Counted from the stretch's first letter, positions 1-9,603 are shown. The stretch: 64,000 nucleotides of DNA from Bradyrhizobium manausense (GCF_018131105.1 NZ_JAFCJI010000001.1:2790001-2854000); one strand, 5' to 3'. Notes: a model not told the origin generated them from the letters alone. Translations and numbers: made by a program.

Positions 1-1181
1 ATGCCGAAGAGCGCGCCTTCCAGAGCGAGGTGCGCGGCTTCATCGCAAAAAATCTCACCGACGAGATGAAGCGCGCGACGGCGCTGACGCCGTCTGTGTT
101 CTCCGACCCTGACATCGGCATGGCCTGGCAGAGCGCGCTGCACAAGCAGGGCTGGGGCGCGCCGGGCTGGCCGGTCGATCACGGCGGCCCGGACTGGACG
201 CCGGCGCAGCGCTGGATTTTCGAGAGCGAAAGCGCGCGGGCCGGCGTGCCTAATGTGAATGTGATGGGCGTGAAGATGGTCGGGCCCGTCATCATCGGAT
301 TCGGCAGCCCTGCGCAGAAGAATTTCTATCTGCCGCGCATTCTTTCCGGCGAGGACTATTGGTGCCAGGGCTATTCCGAGCCCGGCTCCGGCTCCGACCT
401 CTCCTCGCTGAAGACGCGCGCCGTGCGCGACGGCGACGATTACATCATCAACGGCACCAAGATCTGGACCACGCATGCGCATCACGCCAACCGCATGTTC
501 GCACTGGTTCGAACCAGCGACGGGCCGCGGCAGCAGGACGGCATCAGCTTCATCCTGATCGACATGAAGACGCCGGGCATCACCACGCGTCCGATCCTCA
601 CCATCGGTGGCGACCACGAGGTCAACCAGGTGTTCTTCGACGACGTGCGCGTGCCAGTTGCCAACCGCGTCGGCGACGAAGGCAAGGGCTGGACCTACGG
701 CAAGTATCTGCTCGAGTTCGAGCGCGGCTCGGGCATCGCGTCAGCAAAGCTGCGCGAAGGGCTCCGCGCGATCACCGAGCTTGCGGAGTCCGATCTCACG
801 GGGCGCGCCATCGACAGCCCCGATATCGCGACGCGCATCTCCGAGGTCGAGGTCGATATCGACGCACTTGAAATGACCGAGCTGCGCGTGCTCTCGGCGT
901 TGCAGACCGGGCAGAATCCCGGCGCGGTGTCGTCAATCCTGAAGCTCCGCAACAGCGAGATTCGCCAGGCTGTGACGCGGCTCGGTGTCGATGTGATCGG
1001 GCACGATGCCCTCGCGGTCGAGCCGATGCGGCCGCTCTACAGGCTCAACCACGAGCCGGCGCTGCCGGAGGACATGCTGACGATGGTGCCGGAATATCTC
1101 AACGGCCGAGCCTACACGATCTTCGGCGGCACGTCGGAAATCCAGCGCGACATCATCGCGAAGATGATGCTGGGGATTTAG
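1..1181 (+). CDS. Acyl-CoA dehydrogenase, 5' end cut by window edge
   Basis: The reading frame is open from base 3 (Ala-Glu-Glu-Arg-Ala-Phe...) into the window, so the true start lies upstream. The visible part is about 392 residues. It has the acyl-CoA dehydrogenase layout: helical N-terminal domain, beta domain with the WCQGYSEPGSGSDL flavin/substrate stretch and the NGTKIWTTHAH segment, and a helical C-terminal domain ending in FGGTSEIQRDIIAKMMLG, which contacts FAD. Such enzymes oxidise acyl-CoA to 2-enoyl-CoA and pass electrons to ETF in the cytoplasm. The long FadE-like/isovaleryl-type subfamily is common in multicopy CoA catabolic clusters; the exact acyl substrate cannot be told. A palindromic repeat follows the stop. 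Confidence 0.93.
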   Translation, partial: AEERAFQSEVRGFIAKNLTDEMKRATALTPSVFSDPDIGMAWQSALHKQGWGAPGWPVDHGGPDWTPAQRWIFESESARAGVPNVNVMGVKMVGPVIIGFGSPAQKNFYLPRILSGEDYWCQGYSEPGSGSDLSSLKTRAVRDGDDYIINGTKIWTTHAHHANRMFALVRTSDGPRQQDGISFILIDMKTPGITTRPILTIGGDHEVNQVFFDDVRVPVANRVGDEGKGWTYGKYLLEFERGSGIASAKLREGLRAITELAESDLTGRAIDSPDIATRISEVEVDIDALEMTELRVLSALQTGQNPGAVSSILKLRNSEIRQAVTRLGVDVIGHDALAVEPMRPLYRLNHEPALPEDMLTMVPEYLNGRAYTIFGGTSEIQRDIIAKMMLGI

Positions 1182-1205
1182 CGCTCGATCGCATCACACT
1201 CCGCC

Positions 1206-1336
1206 GTCGTCCCGGACAAGCGAAGCGCAGATCCGGGACCCATAACCACAGGGAGATGTGGTTAGGGGGACTCGGAGTTACCGGCTTCGCGCAAAACTCA
1301 GCCCTGTGGTTATGGGTCCCGGCGTTCGCCGGGACA
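1206..1336. repeat. Dispersed palindromic repeat (type A)
   Basis: A perfect 19-bp inverted repeat pairs 1235-1253 with 1302-1320. It is flanked by imperfect outer arms, a CGTCCCGGA-type start and a GCCGGGAC-type end. The whole unit can fold into a long cruciform or RNA hairpin. It lies between two convergent genes (stops at 1181 and 1378), where it may also act as a bidirectional terminator. Elements with this CGTCCCGG...CCGGGAC edge are scattered through Bradyrhizobium genomes as far as I recall; copy number cannot be checked here. Confidence 0.7.
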
Positions 1337-1377
1337 GTTGAGTGTGTCGCGACAGCTAGCGTAACAACGCGCTGCGC

Positions 1378-3699
1378 TTAACCCGCATTCGCGTCCCTGA
1401 TCGCCTTCCATATCTTCTGCGGCGTCAGCGGCGTGTTGAGCTGGGTGATGCCGAGCTCGGCGAGCGCATCCATCACGCCGTTGGTGACGCAAGGCGGGCC
1501 ACCGATGGCGCCCGATTCGCCACAGCCCTTGGCGCCGAGCGGATTGGTGCGGCAGGGCGCGGAATCATCCAGCGTCACCACGATCGGCGGCACGTCGTCG
1601 GCGCGCGGGATGCAGTAGTCCTGATAGCTCGCGGTCAGAAGCTGACCGTCGGCATCGTACGACACGCCCTCATAGAGCGCCTGGCCGATTCCCTGCGCCA
1701 CGCCGCCATGGATCTGGCCAGTGACCAGCATCGGGTTCACGGCGACACCGACGTCGTCGACGGTGGTGTAGCGCACGACCCTGGAGACACCGGTCTCCGG
1801 ATCGATCTCGACCTCGCAGATATGCGTGCCGTTGGGCCAGCTCGGACCATCGACCTCCCCCTCGGAATCGACACTGAGCTTGGCGCCGGTCTCCTTCTCG
1901 GCGATGTCGAACAGGCTGATGCGGCGGTCGGTGCCGACCACGGTCAGCATGCCGCCCTGATATTCGATGTCCTCGACCGAGGTCTCCAGCACGTTCGCCG
2001 CCTTCTCGCGCGCCTTCTGGATCAGGTCATTGGAGGAGACTGCGACCGCAGTGCCGCCGACGAACAGCGAGCGCGAGCCGACGCTGCCGAAACCCATCGC
2101 CAAATCAGTGTCGCCCAGGACGACATCGATCTTGTCCATGGCGATGCCGAGCGTGTCGGAAATCATCTGCGTGTAGGTGGTCTGAAGCCCCTGCCCCATC
2201 GCCATGGTGCCGGAATGCAGCACCACACGGCCCTGCGAGGTCGCTTGCAGGGTGACCTTTTCAGTATGCGCGCGGCCGCCGGTCCATTCGATGTAGGAGG
2301 TGAGGCCGCGGCCGTAGAGCAGGCCCTTCTTCTTCGCCGCCTTCCTGCGCGCGGCAAAGCCATCCCAGTCGGCAAGCTTCACGGCGCGATCGAGCATGTG
2401 CGCGAAGGCGCCGGAATCGTAAACCTGTCCAGCCGCATTCGTGTAGGGCAGCTGCGCGGGCTTGATGTAGTTGGCCTTGCGGATCGCGCGCGGATCCATG
2501 CCGATCTTTCGTGCGGCGGCGTCGAACAGGCGCTCGACGATGAACACGGCTTCGGGGCGGCCGGCGCCACGATATGCGCCGACCGGCGCGGTGTTGGTCA
2601 TCACCGACTTGACCTCGAAATGCACCAGCGGCAGATCGTAGACGCCGGTCTGCACGAACGGCCCGAGCACCAGCGGGATGATGTTGGCCGCGCCCGAGGA
2701 ATAGGCGCCGGTGCAGCCGATCGAGGTGACGCGATAGGCGAGCACCTTGCCCTTCTCATCGAGCGCGAAGGACGCCGTCGAGGTGAGGTCGCGGCCATGG
2801 GTGCCGCCGACGAATTCGTCGGTACGGTCACCGCGCCAGCGGATTTTCCTGTTCAGCTTGGTCGCGACATAGGCGACGATGCCGTCTTCCGGATAGAGAT
2901 TGGTCTTCTGGCCGAAACCGCCGCCGATGTCGCCAACCAGCACGCGCACGCTGTCCTTGGGACGCTTCAGCACGGCTTCTGCCAGCACGTCGCGGGTCGA
3001 GGCCGGGGTCTGCGACTGCACGTGCAGAAGCAGACGGCCGGTCTTCTTGTCGATCTCGGCAATGGTCGAGCGCGGCTCCATGGCCGAGGGCACCAGGCGC
3101 TGGCTGACGAGATCGAGCTCGACGGTATGCGCGGCCTTGGCAAAAGCCTCGTCCACTTTGGCGGCATCGCCATAGCTCATTGCGCCGACGATATTGTCGG
3201 GCGCCTCCGGCCACACCACGGGCGCGCCGGGTTTTACCGCTTCAACCGGGTCGACCACGGCGGGCTGCACGTCATATTCGATCACGATTGCTTCGGCCGC
3301 GGCCTGCGCTTCGGCACGCGACGAGGCCACCACCGCCGCCACGGCCTCGCCGGTGTAACGCACGACTTCATGCGCGAGAAGCCGCCGCGGCGGCACCGTC
3401 ATCGGCTTGCCGTCGGGACGCTTGAAGATGCTGAGCGTCGGGATGGTGCCGACGTCGTCCTTGATCAGATCGGCGCCGGTGAAGATCGCGGTGACGCCGG
3501 GCATCGACGCAGCCGCGCCGGTGTCGATCGAGACCAACTTCGCATGCGCATGCGGCGAGCGCAGCACGTGCAACCACAGCGCGCCGTCCTCCGGCTTGTC
3601 GTCAATGAATTGCCCCTTCCCGGTGAGCAGCCGCTGGTCTTCCAAACGCTTGACGGGCTGGCCCGCTCCGAAACGCAAATTGCCGGGAAGAATGTTCAT
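1378..3699 (-). CDS. Molybdenum hydroxylase large subunit (xanthine dehydrogenase/CoxL family)
   Basis: The 773-residue protein is a full-length molybdopterin-binding large subunit of the xanthine dehydrogenase/aerobic CO dehydrogenase family. The N-terminal third holds the Ald_Xan_dh a/b hammerhead domain ([18 protein letters not shown]). The rest binds Mo-cofactor: GGGFGQKTN near residue 260, the active-site loop [20 protein letters not shown], and the C-terminal [12 protein letters not shown] with the catalytic Glu. AYRGAGR marks the 'form II' group, not the true CO-oxidising AYRCSFR loop, so the substrate is probably an aromatic, heterocycle or aldehyde. No FAD (CoxM) or 2Fe-2S (CoxS) subunit gene is adjacent, so it must borrow partners from elsewhere. 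A DapA-family gene lies 112 bp upstream on the same strand. Confidence 0.93.
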   Translation of the reverse strand: MNILPGNLRFGAGQPVKRLEDQRLLTGKGQFIDDKPEDGALWLHVLRSPHAHAKLVSIDTGAAASMPGVTAIFTGADLIKDDVGTIPTLSIFKRPDGKPMTVPPRRLLAHEVVRYTGEAVAAVVASSRAEAQAAAEAIVIEYDVQPAVVDPVEAVKPGAPVVWPEAPDNIVGAMSYGDAAKVDEAFAKAAHTVELDLVSQRLVPSAMEPRSTIAEIDKKTGRLLLHVQSQTPASTRDVLAEAVLKRPKDSVRVLVGDIGGGFGQKTNLYPEDGIVAYVATKLNRKIRWRGDRTDEFVGGTHGRDLTSTASFALDEKGKVLAYRVTSIGCTGAYSSGAANIIPLVLGPFVQTGVYDLPLVHFEVKSVMTNTAPVGAYRGAGRPEAVFIVERLFDAAARKIGMDPRAIRKANYIKPAQLPYTNAAGQVYDSGAFAHMLDRAVKLADWDGFAARRKAAKKKGLLYGRGLTSYIEWTGGRAHTEKVTLQATSQGRVVLHSGTMAMGQGLQTTYTQMISDTLGIAMDKIDVVLGDTDLAMGFGSVGSRSLFVGGTAVAVSSNDLIQKAREKAANVLETSVEDIEYQGGMLTVVGTDRRISLFDIAEKETGAKLSVDSEGEVDGPSWPNGTHICEVEIDPETGVSRVVRYTTVDDVGVAVNPMLVTGQIHGGVAQGIGQALYEGVSYDADGQLLTASYQDYCIPRADDVPPIVVTLDDSAPCRTNPLGAKGCGESGAIGGPPCVTNGVMDALAELGITQLNTPLTPQKIWKAIRDANAG

Positions 3700-3811
3700 T
3701 CCGCTGGTCCTCTAAGCCTCAAAGTGCGGCCGCCTTTTAGCGGATCGAGACAGGCGAGACCAGCCGCGGTTTTGGGCGGAAATGCCGCGATTTCGGCATG
3801 GCAGGAGAGAC

Positions 3812-4687
3812 TTAGGCCAGCTCCTTGAGCGCGGCTTCCACGACCTTCCGCGCCTCGGCCGTCAGCGGCGCCTGCGGCGGGACGGGATCGCCGACATCGT
3901 AGCCCTGGATCGCGAGGCCGGCCTTGATGCAGGCGGCGAGATTGAAGCGCGCAAAGGCCTCGTTGATCCGCCACAGCCTGCGCTGGAGCACCATGGCCTC
4001 GTCCCAGCGGCCGGCCTGGCAGAGGTCGTAGAGCGCCACGCTCTGGCGCGGGATGATGCAGGCCGGTCCCGCCATCCAGCCGAGCCCGCCGATCAGCATC
4101 ACCGCCGCCGGAATGTGGGCAGAGGCCGAAAACACGCGCAAGCGATCGCCGCAACGGTTCATGATCGACAGCAGCCGCCCGGTGTTGGTCGAAGCGTCCT
4201 TGATGTAGCCGATGCGCGGATGTTCGGCGAGGCGTGCGATGACGTCGAGGGTCAGGTCCGAGCGCTGGAATTGCGGATTGGTGTAGATGACGACAGGAAT
4301 GTCGACGGCATCCGCGATGCTGCGGAAATAGGATTCGATCTGCGCGTCCGCGAGCGGGAAGTAGGCCTCGAGGATCGCGAGGATGCCATTGGCGCCGAGC
4401 TTCTGATAGGCCCGTGCCTGCGCCACTGCATCGGCCGTCGAGGTCGACGCGACGCCCGCCACCACGGGCACGCGCTCCTTTGCCGCCTCGATCGTGATCT
4501 GCACCACCGCCATGCGCTGGGCGGCATTGAGATAGGCGAACTCGCCGGTCGAACCCAGCGGCGTCAGCCCATGCACGCCGGCGCTGATCAGATCGTCGCA
4601 GAGCTTTGCGAGCACGCCCGTTCGTACCGTTCCGTCAGCATCGACGGGCGAGACGAGATAGGGGAAAACACCGCGAAATTCCGACAT
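3812..4687 (-). CDS. Dihydrodipicolinate synthase (DapA)/N-acetylneuraminate lyase family protein
   Basis: This 291-residue TIM-barrel lyase has the family hallmarks: GSTGE near residue 45 (pyruvate carboxylate binding), Tyr135 in IYTNP, and the Schiff-base lysine Lys163 in YIKDAS. Members condense pyruvate with an aldehyde, or cleave the reverse. It differs from housekeeping DapA in context: it sits upstream of the molybdenum hydroxylase gene on the same strand. A role in a sugar-acid or heterocycle catabolic route is therefore more likely than lysine synthesis. Substrate cannot be assigned from sequence alone. Confidence 0.9.
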   Translation of the reverse strand: MSEFRGVFPYLVSPVDADGTVRTGVLAKLCDDLISAGVHGLTPLGSTGEFAYLNAAQRMAVVQITIEAAKERVPVVAGVASTSTADAVAQARAYQKLGANGILAILEAYFPLADAQIESYFRSIADAVDIPVVIYTNPQFQRSDLTLDVIARLAEHPRIGYIKDASTNTGRLLSIMNRCGDRLRVFSASAHIPAAVMLIGGLGWMAGPACIIPRQSVALYDLCQAGRWDEAMVLQRRLWRINEAFARFNLAACIKAGLAIQGYDVGDPVPPQAPLTAEARKVVEAALKELA

Positions 4688-4763
4688 GGCGGGAATAAAT
4701 TCCGGGAAGCTTGAGTCTTGTTCGGCAGGCGTGCGATCCAGCGCGTGCTATCACGGGGCACTA

Positions 4764-5591
4764 GTGCCAGCAAGCGAACCTCGTTCGAGCAACGCATTTG
4801 TGGCTTTGGGTCTCCTCGCCGCCGCACTGTGCCCCGGCGTGGCCGAAGCCGGTGAATGCCCCTCACGCCAATCGGAGATCGCGACCGACCGCCCTGACGT
4901 GACCAATTCCAGCCTGGTCGTGCCTGATGGCAGCATCCAGATCGAGAACGGCCTCAACACATCGGGCCAGAGCGCCGGCAAGGGAATTGACGGCAGCAAC
5001 AGCCGCCTCCGTTTTGGTCTCGCGCCCTGCCTCGAAGTGCTGGTCGATGCGCCGAGCTATGTCGGACGTCTCACCGGTACGGTCGACACCGGTTTCACCA
5101 ATGTCACCCCCGGCGTGAAATGGCAGATCAGCGGCCTGCCTGAGCCGGCGAACCTCTCGGTGGTCGCAGGCGTCGGCCTGCCGACCGGCGCGCCCGCGAT
5201 ATCAGGCGCGGGCTATCAGCCCTATCTGCAATTTCCCTGGTCCTACGAGCTCGGCGGCGGCTGGGGCATCAGCGGCATGTTCACGAGTTTCTTCCGGCCA
5301 TCGGATCTCGGCAACCACCAGACCAGCGAGGCAACTTTCGTGATCGAGCGGAAGGTGAGCGAGAGGCTGGCGCTGTTCGCCGAATATGTCGGCGACACTC
5401 CGTCGCGCGGGGCGAGCACGGCGCTGCTCAATGTCGGCGGCGGCTATCTCCTGAACCGAACCGAGCAAATCGACTTCCACCTGGCCATCGGCCTCAACAG
5501 GAACTCTCCGGATTACATCATCGGCGTCGGCTATTCCTATCGCTGGGACAATGTCCTCGGCCCGGCGACCAGACCGCTTCGCCACCCTTAG
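4764..5591 (+). CDS. Putative outer-membrane transporter/MetA-pathway-like beta-barrel protein
   Basis: I favour the GTG at 4764, which gives about 275 residues starting with a compact signal peptide (short charged start, then FVALGLLAAALCPG, cleavage after VAEA). The in-frame ATG at 4686 would add a non-signal-like leader that overlaps the divergent gene. The mature part is rich in alternating hydrophobic/polar strands and Gly/aromatic turns, with the ECPSRQSEIATDRPDVTNS start and a final GVGYSYRW strand. This resembles the 'transporter, putative MetA pathway of phenol degradation' family of outer-membrane barrels. Location is most likely the outer membrane; the cargo is unknown. Confidence 0.75.
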   Translation: MPASEPRSSNAFVALGLLAAALCPGVAEAGECPSRQSEIATDRPDVTNSSLVVPDGSIQIENGLNTSGQSAGKGIDGSNSRLRFGLAPCLEVLVDAPSYVGRLTGTVDTGFTNVTPGVKWQISGLPEPANLSVVAGVGLPTGAPAISGAGYQPYLQFPWSYELGGGWGISGMFTSFFRPSDLGNHQTSEATFVIERKVSERLALFAEYVGDTPSRGASTALLNVGGGYLLNRTEQIDFHLAIGLNRNSPDYIIGVGYSYRWDNVLGPATRPLRHP

Positions 5592-5799
5592 TCCAGGCCC
5601 GCGAGCAACGGCACCCGCGCGCCCCAAGAGATCGATTGTCTCGATGCCGTCTGGCGCGATTTGCGGATTCCTACACGTTCCCGTGAGCGGCTCCCGATCA
5701 CATGTTCGTCGGCCGCGATCTCAAGGAGGACTGGCCACCCGGCCAGTTTCCTGATCGGCTCCGACATCCCAGATTGGAGGCAGCTTACAGGAGCCTTCC

Positions 5800-6666
5800 A
5801 TGACCGACTTCACTCCTCTCACCTCGCTGTCGTCCGCGCTCGCGGATGTCGTGGCGCGCACCGCGCCCTCCATCGTTACCGTGCATTCGCATCGTTCCCG
5901 CTCGACCGGCTTCGTCTGGAAGCCGGGCCTGATCGTGACCGCGGACGAGGCACTGGCCGACGAGGGCGACGTCCAGATCGTCCTTGCCGACGGCAGTACG
6001 GCTGCCGCCACGATCGTCGGCCGCGACCATACGACCGACGTCGCGCTGCTGCGCGCCGATACCGCCATCGCTCCGGTCAAGCTGGCCGCGACGGTCCCTG
6101 CCCTCGGCGCGCTCTCCGTTGTGGTCGCGACCAATCGCGACACGCCGAGCGCAGCGCTCGGGATGGTGTCGGTTTCAGGCAAGGGCTGGCGTTCCCTGCG
6201 CGGCGGCGAGATCGATGCGCGGATCGAGCTCGATGTTCGCCTGCGGCCAAGCCAGGAAGGCGGGCTTGCTGTCGATGCCTCGGGCGGGGTCTTCGGCATG
6301 GCCGTGCTCGGGCCGCGGCGTGTGCTGGTGATCCCGACCGCGACGATCGAGCGCGTCGCGGCACAGCTCGAGACGCGCGGCCGTATCGCCCGCGGATATC
6401 TCGGACTCGGTCTCCAGCCGCTGAGGCTCGACGACGGCATCGGCGCGATGGTGATGAATGTCGACAAGGAAGGCCCCGCGGCCGCAGCCGGCATTCGCCA
6501 GGGCGACGTGATCGTGGCTGTCAACGACCAGAAGCTCTCCGGCGTCCGCGCGCTGTTGCGGACATTGGGCCCTGCCAGCGTCGGCCGGGTCGTCGATGTT
6601 GCGGTCCTCCGTGGCGGTGAGCCTGCAAGCTTCAGGGTCACTGTCGGCGAGAGGCCCGAGACGTGA
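5800..6666 (+). CDS. HtrA/DegP-like protein with degenerate protease site and PDZ domain
   Basis: The 288 residues comprise a trypsin-like double barrel (about 15-185) and one PDZ domain (about 195-285, starting at RGYLGLGLQPL). Alignment by eye to HtrA shows that two of three catalytic residues are gone. The His of TNNHVV is Glu50 (VTADEAL) and the Ser of GNSGGP is Glu153 (SQEGGL); only Asp80 (TTDVALL) remains. It should therefore be a pseudoprotease, acting as a binding, chaperone or sensing protein. No signal peptide is evident, so it may be cytoplasmic. A clear AGGAG precedes the ATG, and its stop overlaps the next gene's GTG start (GTGA), so the two are translationally coupled. Confidence 0.85.
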   Translation: MTDFTPLTSLSSALADVVARTAPSIVTVHSHRSRSTGFVWKPGLIVTADEALADEGDVQIVLADGSTAAATIVGRDHTTDVALLRADTAIAPVKLAATVPALGALSVVVATNRDTPSAALGMVSVSGKGWRSLRGGEIDARIELDVRLRPSQEGGLAVDASGGVFGMAVLGPRRVLVIPTATIERVAAQLETRGRIARGYLGLGLQPLRLDDGIGAMVMNVDKEGPAAAAGIRQGDVIVAVNDQKLSGVRALLRTLGPASVGRVVDVAVLRGGEPASFRVTVGERPET

Positions 6667-7034
6667 GCGACGACAACACGCCAGAGATCGTGCTCTCGCT
6701 CGAGATCGACGATCCCGCTCTCGCCGAACGCCTCGCGACGCTGCTCGGCAGTGTCGCGGGGCTTCGTCTTGCTGCACCCGGCGAGATTGCCAATGCGACG
6801 ATCGTCGCCCGTGATCCGCGCATCATGCCGGAGGACATTCCCCTGACGCAGCGCGAGCTCGACGTGCTGGCGTTGATGGCCGAGGGAGCCTCCAATAAGA
6901 TGATCGCGCGCCAGCTCAACATCTCCGTGCATACCGTGAAATTCCACGTCGGCTCGCTGCTCGACAAGCTGGATGCCACCGGTCGCACCGATGCGGTCGC
7001 GCATGCGGCGCGCCGCGGCGTGATCGAGCTATAG
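6663..7034 (+). CDS. Small LuxR-type DNA-binding regulator
   Basis: The 123-residue protein starts at a GTG that overlaps the stop of the upstream HtrA-like gene by 4 bp. The C-terminal half (about 58-120) is a complete LuxR/FixJ helix-turn-helix, with LTQRELDVLALMAEGASNK followed by IARQLNISVHTVKFHV. The N-terminal half is too short and lacks phospho-acceptor aspartates for a receiver domain, so it is a reduced, probably non-phosphorylated regulator. Coupling to a pseudoprotease suggests that the HtrA-like protein controls it or senses for it. Its last 6 bp overlap the convergent histidine kinase gene. Confidence 0.85.
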   Translation: MSDDNTPEIVLSLEIDDPALAERLATLLGSVAGLRLAAPGEIANATIVARDPRIMPEDIPLTQRELDVLALMAEGASNKMIARQLNISVHTVKFHVGSLLDKLDATGRTDAVAHAARRGVIEL

Positions 7035-8114
7035 CGCGCTGGGGAAGCTGAGCTGGACCGTCAGGCCCGGCCCGTTGTCGTGCAGCGAGATCTCCGCGCT
7101 GTGGAGGCGGGACACCGCGGCGACCAGGCTCAGGCCGAGGCCATTGCCCGGCGTATAGCGGCTCTGCTCGAGCCGATAAAAGCGCTTGAACACGTGATCG
7201 TGCTGATCGGCAGCAATGCCCGGGCCATCATCGACAATGGCAATCATCGCGCCCGCGCCGGCATTGCGGCAGGTCACGCTGACCTTCCCGCCCGGGCGAC
7301 CGTGCTTGATCGCATTGTCGACGAGATTGGCGATCGCATCGAACAGCAGGTCGCGATCGCCGGTTACGGCAACCTCGCGGTCGCCTCCCAGGCTCAAACG
7401 CGTGGATACCTGTTCGGCGGCGGCGTCGTAGAGTTCGACCACCTCGCCGGCAATCTCGGCAAGGTTGAGCGCGCGAAACGCGCTGCGGCGGGCGCGGGTC
7501 TCGATCTCCGAGATCCGCGTGATGGAGGCGAACATGCCGAGCACGGCATCGAGGTCGACGATGGTGTCGCCGATCAGCACGGCGTCGGCCTCGCTGTTCC
7601 GCTCATGGTGATAGGCCTTTTCCAGCCGGCCCCGCATCCGCGTCAGGGGCGTGCGCAAATCATGGGCGACGTTGTCGCTGACCTGCTTCACCTCGCCCAT
7701 CAGCGTCTCGATACGGTCCAGCATCAGGTTGAGGTTCTCGGCGACGCGGTCCCATTCGTCATGGCTGCCGCGCAAGGGAATACGCCGGTCGAGTCCCGAG
7801 AGCATGATGGCACGACTGGTGGCGTTGATCTCCTCGATGCGCCCGACCGTGCGCCGGGTCACCAGCACGGCGGCGACGCCAGCCAGCAGCACGAGCAGCA
7901 CGGCGACCGCGATCATGGCGAGCTCGAGCATCGCAATGAAGCCGCTGTGATCGCCGGCATCGCCGACCCGGCTTCGCACGTAGGCAAGCGTGCCGAAGTA
8001 GACGTACGCCATGATCGCTGCGACGATCAGGCCGAAGATCGCAATTGCGATCAGCGCCAGACGGAAGGTCGATGAGCGAAGCGTGTCAGCCAGGAGCACG
8101 GAGGCAATATCCAA
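7029..8114 (-). CDS. Membrane sensor histidine kinase (EnvZ/OmpR class)
   Basis: The 361-residue kinase has two transmembrane helices (about 18-40 and 62-85) around a very short periplasmic loop of some 20 residues, then HAMP, HisKA and HATPase_c. The phospho-acceptor is His151 in VAHDLRTPL. The N box (NLVDNAIKHG), G1 (DDGPGI), F box (FKRFYR) and G2 (GNGLGLSL) are all intact. The tiny periplasmic part suggests it senses a membrane or cytoplasmic signal. Its start lies inside the end of the response regulator gene (29-bp overlap), so the pair is one transcription unit. Confidence 0.95.
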   Translation of the reverse strand: MDIASVLLADTLRSSTFRLALIAIAIFGLIVAAIMAYVYFGTLAYVRSRVGDAGDHSGFIAMLELAMIAVAVLLVLLAGVAAVLVTRRTVGRIEEINATSRAIMLSGLDRRIPLRGSHDEWDRVAENLNLMLDRIETLMGEVKQVSDNVAHDLRTPLTRMRGRLEKAYHHERNSEADAVLIGDTIVDLDAVLGMFASITRISEIETRARRSAFRALNLAEIAGEVVELYDAAAEQVSTRLSLGGDREVAVTGDRDLLFDAIANLVDNAIKHGRPGGKVSVTCRNAGAGAMIAIVDDGPGIAADQHDHVFKRFYRLEQSRYTPGNGLGLSLVAAVSRLHSAEISLHDNGPGLTVQLSFPSAL

Positions 8115-8778
8115 TGCCGCGGATGGTGTGGATCAATGGATAGGCCTGGGTATCGTCGACCTTGCGGCGGACGCGGCCGACATAGACGTCGATGATGTTG
8201 GTGGAGGGATCGAAATGCAGGTCCCAGACGTGCTGGAGCAGCATCGCGCGCGAGACGACCCGGCCCTCGTTGCGCACGAGATATTCGAGCAGTTGAAACT
8301 CGCGCGGCAGCAGCGGAATCTTGCGGCCGCGGCGGCTGGCATTGCGCGCGATCAGGTCGACGGCGAGATCACCGACGCGCAAAATAGTTTCCTTGGCGAT
8401 CGTCTCGCTACGGCGCCCGAGCGCCTCGAGCCGGGCGAGCAGCTCGACGAAGGAGAACGGCTTGACGAGATAATCGTCGCCGCCGGCGCGCAGGCCGCGG
8501 ACGCGATCGTCGACCTCGCCGAGTGCCGAGATGATCAGGAACGGCGAGGCAATGCCGTCGTCGCGCAGTTGCCGCATCACGGTGATGCCGTCGATATCGG
8601 GCAGCATGCGGTCGATGGTGATCACGGCATAGTCGCGCGCAACGCCATGACTGAGGGCTTCACGTCCCGTGGCGGCGAGATCGACCTCGTAGCCTGACGT
8701 CGTCAGTTCCTCGGCAAGCTGGCCTGCGGTTTCCGGATCGTCCTCGACGACGAGGATGCGACGATGGCCTCCGGTCAT
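8086..8778 (-). CDS. OmpR-family response regulator
   Basis: The 230-residue protein has an N-terminal receiver (acidic pair Asp13/Asp14, phospho-acceptor Asp56 in ITIDRMLP, Lys in YLVKPF) and a C-terminal winged-helix Trans_reg_C domain (PLLPREFQLLEYL... GIGYCLR). It precedes and overlaps its cognate kinase by 29 bp. Kinases and regulators of this type, with the DLHFDPSTNIIDVYVGRVRRKVD stretch, are widespread in rhizobia. Targets are unknown; the neighbouring secreted Gly/His-rich gene, about 100 bp upstream on the same strand, is one candidate. Confidence 0.95.
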   Translation of the reverse strand: MTGGHRRILVVEDDPETAGQLAEELTTSGYEVDLAATGREALSHGVARDYAVITIDRMLPDIDGITVMRQLRDDGIASPFLIISALGEVDDRVRGLRAGGDDYLVKPFSFVELLARLEALGRRSETIAKETILRVGDLAVDLIARNASRRGRKIPLLPREFQLLEYLVRNEGRVVSRAMLLQHVWDLHFDPSTNIIDVYVGRVRRKVDDTQAYPLIHTIRGIGYCLRAPG

Positions 8779-8878
8779 GACAAACTCCGAGCGACAATCG
8801 CCACCAGATTATCCCGTTCCGGGGCTGAGCGGAACCACCCGGTGGCGATCGCGACAATGGTGCGGTACGGCGATGCGA

Positions 8879-9346
8879 CTACCAATAGTCCCCGCACACA
8901 TTGACCCATTGCCACCCATAGGGCGTCAAGCTCCTGCGCCAGCAGCCGTCGTCGTAATAGTTGGAATAGTAGTAGGGCGCGCCGAACACGGCGAAGCGGC
9001 GGAAATGATGATGGTGGGAGAAGTAGGCGTGCCGGCCGATGAAGGGCCCGCCGTGCCAGCCTGCACCTGCAAAGCGCGGCCCGATCGCCGCGTGGGCGAA
9101 GCGCGCACCTCCGAAGGCAGGTCCACCGACATGGGCGAAGGACGCGCGGCCCATGCCACCGACATGCATGCCGCCACCGAAGCCGCCGGCGTGCATTCCA
9201 CCGCCACTGAAATGGCCGCCGCCACCCATGCCACCGCCGTGACCGCCGCCTCCGCCGCCGCCACCTCGGGCGAGCACTGGTGAAGCCAGCGCCATCGCTG
9301 CGGCGATCGCCACCGCAGTGAGGCCTTTGAGAAGCCTGTTGTTCAT
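8879..9346 (-). CDS. Secreted glycine- and histidine-rich small protein
   Basis: The 155 residues open with a classical signal peptide (MNNRLLKGLTAVAIAAAMALASPVLA, cut after ALA). Next comes a run of eight glycines and then repeated GG(G/M)H and GGMH units to about residue 70. The C-terminal part is aromatic and positively charged, with SHHHHF, PYYYSNYY and two cysteines in the final third. No enzyme motif is visible. The composition suggests a disordered, metal-binding or envelope-associated protein. Similar short proteins are common hypotheticals in Bradyrhizobium. It is on the same strand as the downstream two-component genes. Confidence 0.75.
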   Translation of the reverse strand: MNNRLLKGLTAVAIAAAMALASPVLARGGGGGGGGHGGGMGGGGHFSGGGMHAGGFGGGMHVGGMGRASFAHVGGPAFGGARFAHAAIGPRFAGAGWHGGPFIGRHAYFSHHHHFRRFAVFGAPYYYSNYYDDGCWRRSLTPYGWQWVNVCGDYW

Positions 9347-9474
9347 CGAAGCATCCTCCGTGCTGCGCGGCGATATGTCTGCCGCACCGGAGGGATCAGA
9401 GAGGAAGCAACAGGCCGCTTCAACTTACAAGCGCGCCAGATTCTGACGCCGAATTTAGGAAGTATGCTCTCTCC

Positions 9475-9562
9475 TCGTCATTGCGAGGAGCTCTTGCGAC
9501 GAAGTAATCCACTGTTCCCCCCGGAGAGATTCTGGATTGCTTCGCTGCGCTCGCAATGACGA
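9475..9562. repeat. Dispersed palindromic repeat (type B), copy 1
   Basis: Outer 13-bp arms (9475-9487 and 9550-9562) are exactly complementary. An inner pair around GAAGTAATCCA / TGGATTGCTTC matches with one mismatch. A second, diverged copy lies at 12153-12240. The unit begins CGTCATTGCGAGGAG and ends CGCAATGACG, a repeat type I associate with Bradyrhizobium and Rhodopseudomonas intergenic DNA. It sits between the convergent/tandem ends of the secreted Gly-rich gene and tex. Confidence 0.75.
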
Positions 9563-9603
9563 CGTGGTTAGAACTCGCACCCCCACGTCGAGCTACTCAA
9601 CCC

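Noticed and set aside
1708..3828. Long plus-strand open frame of about 700 codons
   Set aside because: It is the antisense shadow of the molybdenum hydroxylase gene; its translation is His/Arg/Asp-rich with no domain.
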